Shown: in pieces, positions 59,142 through 64,000 of the stretch
Layout of the letters: each line of letters opens with the position of its first letter
How positions within the stretch are numbered: the stretch's first letter is position 1
DNA from: Streptomyces aureoverticillatus
Lineage (GTDB): Bacteria > Actinomycetota > Actinomycetes > Streptomycetales > Streptomycetaceae
Assembly (NCBI RefSeq): GCF_014649395.1
Contig: NZ_BMSY01000010.1
Span: 124,001-188,000, forward strand
DNA: 64,000 bases
Reading direction: 5' to 3'
Made by a program: the position numbers and the translations under genes
The notes under the pieces: generated by a model
Seen by the model: only the letters and a program-made list of their open reading frames with translations
Database searches by the model: none
What the model was told of the DNA's origin: nothing

Positions 59142-60566
59142 ATGGGTAGGACTCTCGCGGAGAAGGTCTGGGACGACCACGTCGTCCGGCGCGCCGAAGG
59201 CGAGCCCGACCTCCTCTTCATCGATCTGCACCTGCTGCACGAGGTGACCAGCCCCCAGGCGTTCGACGGTCTCCGGCAGGCCGGCCGGCAGGTGCGACGC
59301 CTCGATCTCACCATCGCCACCGAGGATCACAACACCCCGACCCTCGACATCGACAAGCCCATCGCGGACCCGGTCTCCCGGGCCCAGCTGGAGACGCTGC
59401 GCAAGAACTGCGCGGAGTTCGGCGTCCGGCTGCACCCGCTGGGCGACGTCGAACAGGGCGTCGTCCACGTGGTGGGACCGCAGCTGGGACTGACCCAGCC
59501 CGGCACCACGGTGGTGTGCGGCGACTCGCACACGTCCACGCACGGCGCCTTCGGCGCGCTGGCCTTCGGCATCGGCACCTCGCAGGTCGAGCACGTGCTG
59601 GCCACCCAGACGCTGCCCCTGGCCCGCCCGAAGACCATGGCCATCACCGTCGACGGCGAACTGCCGGAGGACGTCACCGCCAAGGACCTGATCCTCGCCA
59701 TCATCGCCAAGATCGGCACCGGCGGCGGCCAGGGCTACATCCTGGAATACCGCGGCTCGGCCATCGAGAAGCTCTCGATGGAGGCCCGCATGACCATCTG
59801 CAACATGTCCATCGAGGCCGGCGCCCGCGCGGGCATGATCGCCCCGGACGAGACGACCTTCGCGTACATCAAGGACCGCGCGCACGCCCCGCAGGGCGCG
59901 GACTGGGACGAGGCCGTCGCGTACTGGAAGACGCTGCGCACCGACGACGACGCCGTCTTCGACGCCGAGGTCTACATCGACGCCGCCGCGCTGGCGCCGT
60001 TCGTCACCTGGGGCACCAACCCGGGCCAGGGCCTGCCCCTGTCGGCGCACGTCCCCGACCCGGCTTCGTACGAGGACGCTTCGGAGCGGCTCGCCGCCGA
60101 AAAGGCCCTGGAATACATGGGGTTGAGCGCCGGACAGCGGCTGCGCGACATCAAGGTGGACACCGTCTTCGTAGGCTCGTGCACCAACGGCCGTATCGAA
60201 GACCTGCGATCGGCGGCCGCCGTGCTCGACGGACGCAAAGTCGCCGACGGCGTACGGATGCTGGTGGTGCCCGGATCGGTGCGGGTCGCCCTGCAGGCCG
60301 TCGAGGAGGGCCTGGACAAGGTGTTCACCGCCGCGGGCGCCGAATGGCGGCACGCGGGTTGCTCGATGTGCCTCGGCATGAACCCCGACCAACTGGCCCC
60401 CGGCGAGCGTTCCGCGTCCACCTCCAACCGCAACTTCGAGGGCCGCCAGGGCAAGGGCGGGCGCACCCATCTGGTCTCGCCGCAGGTCGCCGCCGCCACC
60501 GCGGTCATCGGCCGGCTGTCCTCGCCCGCCGACATCGCCGACGTCCCCACCACCGCCGGAGTCTGA
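59142..60566 (+). CDS. leuC: 3-isopropylmalate dehydratase large subunit
   Basis: A 474-residue aconitase-type subunit that isomerises 2-isopropylmalate to 3-isopropylmalate and, in the citramalate route, citramalate to 3-methylmalate. The [4Fe-4S] ligands are Cys347 (GSCTNGR) and Cys407/Cys410 (GCSMCLGMNP), at the same positions as in the enterobacterial enzyme. VVCGDSHTSTHGAFG is the other main signature. ATG 59142 follows GGAGGGAAAG. leuD starts 6 bp after the stop. It is controlled by NdgR in related strains. Confidence 0.96.
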   Translation: MGRTLAEKVWDDHVVRRAEGEPDLLFIDLHLLHEVTSPQAFDGLRQAGRQVRRLDLTIATEDHNTPTLDIDKPIADPVSRAQLETLRKNCAEFGVRLHPLGDVEQGVVHVVGPQLGLTQPGTTVVCGDSHTSTHGAFGALAFGIGTSQVEHVLATQTLPLARPKTMAITVDGELPEDVTAKDLILAIIAKIGTGGGQGYILEYRGSAIEKLSMEARMTICNMSIEAGARAGMIAPDETTFAYIKDRAHAPQGADWDEAVAYWKTLRTDDDAVFDAEVYIDAAALAPFVTWGTNPGQGLPLSAHVPDPASYEDASERLAAEKALEYMGLSAGQRLRDIKVDTVFVGSCTNGRIEDLRSAAAVLDGRKVADGVRMLVVPGSVRVALQAVEEGLDKVFTAAGAEWRHAGCSMCLGMNPDQLAPGERSASTSNRNFEGRQGKGGRTHLVSPQVAAATAVIGRLSSPADIADVPTTAGV

Positions 60567-60572
60567 TCAGCC

Positions 60573-61169
60573 ATGGAAGCCTTCACCACGCACACCGGCC
60601 GGGCCGTCCCGCTGCGCCGCAGCAACGTGGACACCGACCAGATCATCCCCGCCCACTGGCTGAAGAAGGTCACCCGGGACGGTTTCGAGGACGGCCTCTT
60701 CGAGGCCTGGCGCAAGGACGCCGACTTCGTGCTCAACAAGCCCGAGCGGCAGGGCGCCACGGTCCTGGTCGCCGGACCCGACTTCGGCACCGGCTCCTCC
60801 CGTGAGCACGCCGTCTGGGCGCTGCAGAACTACGGCTTCAAGGCCGTCGTCTCGTCCCGCTTCGCCGACATCTTCCGTGGCAACTCGCTCAAGAACGGCC
60901 TGCTCACAGTGGTTCTGGAGCAGTCCGTCGTGGACCAGCTGTGGGCCCTGACGGAGGCGGACCCGGGGGTCGAGATCACCGTCGACCTGCACGAACGCCA
61001 AGTCCGTGCCCCTGGCGTCACGGCCGGCTTCGAGCTGGACGAGAACGCCCGCTGGCGCCTCCTGAACGGCCTGGACGACATCAGCATCACGCTCAAGAAC
61101 GAGCAGGACATCGCGGCGTACGAGGCAAGCCGTCCGGCCCACAAGCCGCGCACCGTGCAGGCCGCCTGA
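60573..61169 (+). CDS. leuD: 3-isopropylmalate dehydratase small subunit
   Basis: A 198-residue swivel-domain subunit. N-terminal RAVPLRRSNVDTDQIIPAHWLK and the signature FGTGSSREHAVWALQNYGFKAVV at about 71-93 are the substrate-recognition parts that complete the LeuCD active site. It is translationally close to leuC (6-bp gap) and ends before a clear terminator. Together with leuB and cimA in this window it supports both leucine and isoleucine synthesis. Confidence 0.95.
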   Translation: MEAFTTHTGRAVPLRRSNVDTDQIIPAHWLKKVTRDGFEDGLFEAWRKDADFVLNKPERQGATVLVAGPDFGTGSSREHAVWALQNYGFKAVVSSRFADIFRGNSLKNGLLTVVLEQSVVDQLWALTEADPGVEITVDLHERQVRAPGVTAGFELDENARWRLLNGLDDISITLKNEQDIAAYEASRPAHKPRTVQAA

Positions 61170-61246
61170 GGCGCCTGGCCGGGGTGGCCGGACCCGAGCC
61201 CCCTCATCACCCCTTCGCCGACCGGCTCCAGGGCCGCCCGGCATCC

Positions 61247-61282
61247 GATGTACCCCCATCCGTGGACGGTTGGGGGTACATC
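61247..61282 (+). terminator. Terminator after leuCD
   Basis: Perfect 12-bp arms GATGTACCCCCA / TGGGGGTACATC with a 12-base loop. Nothing else was recognised in the 298-bp gap to the next gene. Confidence 0.8.
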
Positions 61283-61467
61283 TGTGTCGGGTCCCGTATG
61301 CCCCCCGATGACCTGAACGGGTGGTCTCAACTGCCTTGATCCGAGGGGGAGAAGAGGCCGGAAATCCACTTGCACGCGGTGGGTGGAGGTATCCTCGAAC
61401 GGGCGCCGGAGGCGGGTAGTTACCCCCTGCGGAGGCGACAACTCGCCCCAGATGGCACAATCGGTGC

Positions 61468-61704
61468 ATGGGACGCGACGACCAACTCGAGCTCTACGGA
61501 CTCGTGGCGGACCAGTTGAAGGAAGCGCACTCCCGAGTGCGCGCACTGCAAGTCCCGGAGAGCGTACGGATGGCGCTGACCCGGAAGCTGCTGGTCATTA
61601 CGGCTGCGGCCAAACACGATCTCGCCGATGCGGCAAGGCGTCTGGAGCGATTGATGGCGTACCTCGACGAGGGCGACGAGGGCCGAATCCCCGAAGACGA
61701 CTGA
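61468..61704 (+). CDS. Small conserved helical protein (78 aa)
   Basis: A 78-residue, highly charged all-helical protein: QLELYGLVADQLKEAHSRVR, then VRMALTRKLLVITAAAKHDL and DAARRLERLMAYLDEGDEG. The heptad-like spacing of Leu and Ala suggests a short helical hairpin or coiled coil. No ribosome site stands out before ATG 61468. By remembered synteny a protein of this kind lies between leuD and hupS in other streptomycetes. The function is unknown. Confidence 0.7.
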   Translation: MGRDDQLELYGLVADQLKEAHSRVRALQVPESVRMALTRKLLVITAAAKHDLADAARRLERLMAYLDEGDEGRIPEDD

Positions 61705-61805
61705 GCGGCAGGCCTCGACGGGTCTTCCGCGCCTCAACGGGCCTTCGAGGAACTCCTCGAGAGTCCAGGTCGTTGCGGCACAAGGGTGATTAGCCCGTTT
61801 CGTGT

Positions 61806-61834
61806 TTGATTTGCGGTATATATCTGCCTAACGT
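61806..61834 (+). promoter_or_regulatory. Promoter of hupS
   Basis: TTGATT (-35) and TAACGT (-10) with a 17-bp spacer containing TATATAT. The predicted transcript starts about 45 bases before GTG 61885. This is the most AT-rich stretch of the neighbourhood. Confidence 0.6.
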
Positions 61835-61884
61835 GCGAAAAAGCCTGGCGCATTCGCTCAGGCAATGTCTCCGAAGGGGAAGAC

Positions 61885-62562
61885 GTGAACAAGGCGCAGC
61901 TCGTAGAAGCGATTGCCGACAAGGTCGGTGGCCGTCAGCAGGCCGCCGACGCCGTGGACGCGGTCCTGGACGCCATCGTCCGTGCCGTCGTCAGCGGCGA
62001 CCGTGTTTCGGTCACCGGCTTCGGCTCGTTCGAGAAGGTCGACCGTCCGGCCCGGTACGCCCGCAACCCGCAGACCGGGGAGCGCGTTCGGGTCAAGAAG
62101 ACCTCGGTGCCCCGCTTCCGCGCGGGTCAGGGCTTCAAGGACCTGGTGAGCGGCTCGAAGAAGCTCCCGAAGAACGACGTGGCGGTCAAGAAGGCGCCCA
62201 AGGGCAGCCTGTCCGGCGGCGCTTCGGCGACGGTCAAGAAGGCGGCGGCGAAGAAGGCCACCGCCAAGAAGGCGACGGCGAAGAAGACCACCGCCAAGAA
62301 GACCACCGCCAAGAAGGCCACCACCGCCAAGAAGGCGGCAACGGCCAAGAAGGCCACCGCCAAGAAGACGGCGAAGACGGCCACGGCCAAGAAGACCACG
62401 GCCAAGAAGACCGCCAAGGCGGCCACGGCCAAGAAGACCACCGCCAAGAAGGCGGCGGCCAAGAAGGCTCCGGCCAAGAAGGCCACGGCCAAGAAGGCGC
62501 CCGCCAAGAAGTCGACGGCGCGCAAGACCACCGCCAAGAAGGCCACTGCCCGCAAGAAGTAA
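61885..62562 (+). CDS. hupS: HU-family nucleoid protein with lysine-rich tail
   Basis: A 225-residue DNA-binding protein. Residues 1-95 are a standard HU fold (MNKAQLVEAIADKVGG, SVTGFGSFEKVDRPARYARNPQTG, then RVRVKKTSVPRFRAGQGFKDLV). From about residue 105 to the end is a histone H1-like tail of AKKATAKK/AKKTTAKK units. Such two-domain HU proteins (HupS in Streptomyces, Lsr2-independent) compact the chromosome, especially in spores. GTG 61885 follows GAAGGGGAAG. The repetitive Lys tail explains the strong AAG bias of the region. Confidence 0.95.
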   Translation: MNKAQLVEAIADKVGGRQQAADAVDAVLDAIVRAVVSGDRVSVTGFGSFEKVDRPARYARNPQTGERVRVKKTSVPRFRAGQGFKDLVSGSKKLPKNDVAVKKAPKGSLSGGASATVKKAAAKKATAKKATAKKTTAKKTTAKKATTAKKAATAKKATAKKTAKTATAKKTTAKKTAKAATAKKTTAKKAAAKKAPAKKATAKKAPAKKSTARKTTAKKATARKK

Positions 62563-62584
62563 GGGCACAGGGCACTCACGCGCC

Positions 62585-62614
62585 GGGCCGGACTCCCCTC
62601 GGGGAGTCCGGCCC
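62585..62614. terminator. Terminator after hupS
   Basis: Perfect 14-bp arms GGGCCGGACTCCCC / GGGGAGTCCGGCCC with a minimal loop, between hupS and the convergent small gene. Confidence 0.82.
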
Positions 62615-62661
62615 GCGGCGCGTCCGGGGCCCCGCCCGGGTCAGGCGCGGTTGCGCGGGCC

Positions 62662-62865
62662 CTAGAACGTCTGCAGGGTGACCAGCGTGATGCGGCGCCC
62701 CTCGCCCTCGCCGGTCGTCTCGATGCGTACGCGCTGGCCGGGCCTGAGCAGGCGGAGTCCGCCCGCGTCGAACGCCGGGGCGTCGAAGGCGACGGGGGTG
62801 CCGTCGTCGAGGAGGACGCTGCCGGTGCGGGTTTCGGAGTCGTACGTGTACGCGGTGGCCTGCAT
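62662..62865 (-). CDS. Small cold-shock/OB-like protein (67 aa)
   Basis: A 67-residue protein beginning MQATAYTYDSETRTGSVLLDDGTPVAFDA and ending GGLRLLRPGQRVRIETTGEG-like strands then ITLVTLQTF. The pattern (G-S-V-L-L-D-D-G, then L-R-x-G-Q-R-V) recalls the first strands of the cold-shock OB fold, but the RNA-binding aromatic motifs are missing. ATG 62865 follows a short GGGGG stretch. It lies between hupS and cofC; the function is unknown. Confidence 0.68.
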   Translation of the reverse strand: MQATAYTYDSETRTGSVLLDDGTPVAFDAPAFDAGGLRLLRPGQRVRIETTGEGEGRRITLVTLQTF

Positions 62866-62943
62866 GGGGGAAGCGTACTCAGTCCGGGATCGGGGACCCC
62901 GTGCGAACGGTGGGGTCAAGAACGGGTCCTCAGCCCGGGATCA

Positions 62944-63579
62944 TCAGTCCGGGATCAGCAGCCCCGCGGCGGCCGTGGCCGTGTGCGGGCCCACGCCGAG
63001 GGCCAGCGCGGCGCGCAGGTCGTCGCCGGTGTCCACGTCCTGGCGTACGGAACCGACGGCGTCGAGACGCAGTTCCGCCGCGCCGGAGTCCCGGTGGCGG
63101 GCCCGCGAGTCCGTGCCGAATTGAGGGCGCAATTCCGTGCCGGGAGCCGCGGTGAGCAGGGTCGTACCGATTTCCGCGGCATCCGGGAGAAAGGCCCGGG
63201 GAAATGGGGCGGCGGCATCGAGGACCCGGGCCAATTCATGGGACCGCAGCGCGGGCAGGTCGGCGTTGAGGGCCGCCACGGGCGCCTGCGGGCGCCCGGC
63301 GCGCACCTGGGCCGCGCCGTGCGCCAGCGCGGCGTTGAGCCCGCCCCCGGGGGCGTCCGGGACGACACGGGCGCCGAGCGCGGCCAGTTCGCGGCCCGCC
63401 CGGGCGTCGTCCGTGACGACCACCACATCCCGGACCGGCGGGCAGCCCACCGCCGCGGCCACCGTGTCCTGCGCGAAGGCCAGGGCCAGCGCGGGCCGCA
63501 GGCCGTCGCCAGCGGCGGGCGCGAGGCGGCTCTTGGCCCGCTCAAGGGGCTTGAGCGGTATCACCAGGGTCCACTGCAC
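62944..63579 (-). CDS. cofC: 2-phospho-L-lactate/phosphoenolpyruvate guanylyltransferase
   Basis: A 211-residue nucleotidyltransferase of coenzyme F420 synthesis that joins GTP with phosphoenolpyruvate (or 2-phospholactate). It begins QWTLVIPLKPLERAKSRLAP, with VVVVTDDARAG, LNAALAHGA and ALNADLPALRSHEL marking the CofC family. The start is GTG 63579, preceded by GGACGGAG. The last segment VGSVRQDVDTGDDLRAALALG is the typical end. The downstream F420 genes are not in this window. It is divergent from the acyltransferase start. Confidence 0.92.
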   Translation of the reverse strand: MQWTLVIPLKPLERAKSRLAPAAGDGLRPALALAFAQDTVAAAVGCPPVRDVVVVTDDARAGRELAALGARVVPDAPGGGLNAALAHGAAQVRAGRPQAPVAALNADLPALRSHELARVLDAAAPFPRAFLPDAAEIGTTLLTAAPGTELRPQFGTDSRARHRDSGAAELRLDAVGSVRQDVDTGDDLRAALALGVGPHTATAAAGLLIPD

Positions 63580-63808
63580 GCCGGGCTCCGTCCTTCGCGT
63601 GGGCCCATTGTGACCTGCGGGAAGAACGCGGCGGGGGGCCGGGGTGCGGGGGCGGGAGCCGGTGCGGCGCGCGCATCCGTGGCGCAGAGGGGTGCGCGGG
63701 GGCGTGACGGGGAGAGGGCGGACGGGTGGGCGTACGGTGTTCTCGACAGGACGGCAGCCTGGGGCGACACTTGTGCGGCCGACCAGGCTCATGGAGGAAG
63801 GTGTCCGA

Positions 63809-64000
63809 GTGTCCCGCCGCAGAATCGGCTTCTGGTACCGCCTGGCGGCGGTCATCGCTAAACCGCCGCTGTTGGTTCTGATCAAGCGGGACTGGCGGGG
63901 AATGGAGAACATTCCGGCCGACGGCGGTTTTATCACCGCCGTGAACCACAATTCGCATCTCGACCCGCTCGCGTACGCCCACTTTCAGTACAACACCGGT
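63809..64000 (+). CDS. 1-acyl-glycerol-3-phosphate acyltransferase (PlsC-like), cut by the window end
   Basis: The first 64 codons are visible. An N-terminal basic and hydrophobic stretch (SRRRIGFWYRLAAVIAKPP) leads to GMENIPADGGFITAVNHNSHLDPLAYA, whose HX4D box (NHNSHLD) is the acyltransferase catalytic motif. GTG 63809 has GGAGGAAGG nine bases upstream, which favours it over ATG 63791. The gene continues beyond the window. Adjacent to cofC, it is probably a housekeeping phospholipid enzyme. Confidence 0.85.
   Translation, partial: MSRRRIGFWYRLAAVIAKPPLLVLIKRDWRGMENIPADGGFITAVNHNSHLDPLAYAHFQYNTG

Noticed and set aside
62210..62562. Regular short repeats resembling a repeat array
   Set aside because: They are the AKKATAKK-type lysine tail of HupS; period and frame follow the codons, and there are no spacers as in CRISPR.

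Overview
The window is a stretch of high-GC actinobacterial chromosome that is almost certainly from a Streptomyces. The support is direct: strong G/C bias in third codon positions, many GTG starts, two conservon operons (cvnABCD), a lysine-tailed HU protein (HupS), the acyl-CoA carboxylase pair accB-accE, and ndgR next to leuCD. From memory, the order putB/pruA, leuB, ilvE, urease-like genes, cimA, accBE, two conservons, gltX, tRNA-Gln/Glu, ndgR-leuCD, hupS, cofC matches the SCO55xx core region of S. coelicolor. No search could be run to confirm that.

Layout. 0-2.5 kb: MFS exporter with a divergent TetR repressor. 2.5-6.9 kb: proline catabolism (PucR regulator, proline dehydrogenase, P5C dehydrogenase). 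6.9-8.7 kb: alpha/beta hydrolase and nitroreductase. 8.7-11.7 kb: a three-gene phospholipid operon read leftward (CDP-alcohol phosphatidyltransferase, CdsA-type cytidylyltransferase, acyltransferase with a membrane tail). 11.7-16.5 kb: AAC(2')-type acetyltransferase, MDR reductase with divergent LysR, a 42-residue protein and a Tat-exported phosphatase. 16.6-19.3 kb: leuB and ilvE, separated by a 224-bp MITE-like element. 19.4-21.1 kb: TetR/quinone oxidoreductase pair. 21.2-26.9 kb: NCS1 permease, urease-like UreAB/UreC, agmatine deiminase and TetR. 27-32.9 kb: five consecutive secreted PD40 beta-propeller paralogues. 33-35 kb: cimA preceded by an apparent transcription attenuator. 35-39 kb: envelope proteins, a YceI protein and an RHH regulator with operator-like repeats. 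39.1-41 kb: accB-accE. 41-52.1 kb: two tandem conservons. 52.7-56.1 kb: a 56-residue duplicated-motif protein, FAH-family hydrolase, gltX and a HAD hydrolase. 56.2-56.7 kb: tRNAs Gln-Glu-Glu-Gln-Glu. 56.8-58.1 kb: MerR/DUF4188 pair. 58.2-61.2 kb: ndgR, leuC, leuD. 61.4-64 kb: a small conserved protein, hupS, a small OB-like protein, cofC and the start of a PlsC-type acyltransferase.

How it fits together. Branched-chain amino-acid synthesis is the main theme: leuB, ilvE, cimA and leuCD are spread over 44 kb, with NdgR beside leuC and a candidate attenuator before cimA. A second theme is nitrogen scavenging. PucR-putB-pruA takes proline to glutamate. The NCS1/UreABC-like/agmatine deiminase/TetR block looks like a ureido- or guanidino-compound pathway whose urease-like enzyme lacks the usual flap cysteine. 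The two conservons are membrane-associated G-protein signalling complexes.

Structure beyond genes. A dispersed repeat family occurs about six times and encodes the C-termini of two transporters and the N-terminus of an acyltransferase. A 43-bp sequence is shared at 42/43 positions between the MITE-like element and the coding region of a conservon sensor kinase. Divergent regulator-target pairs often have a palindrome between them.
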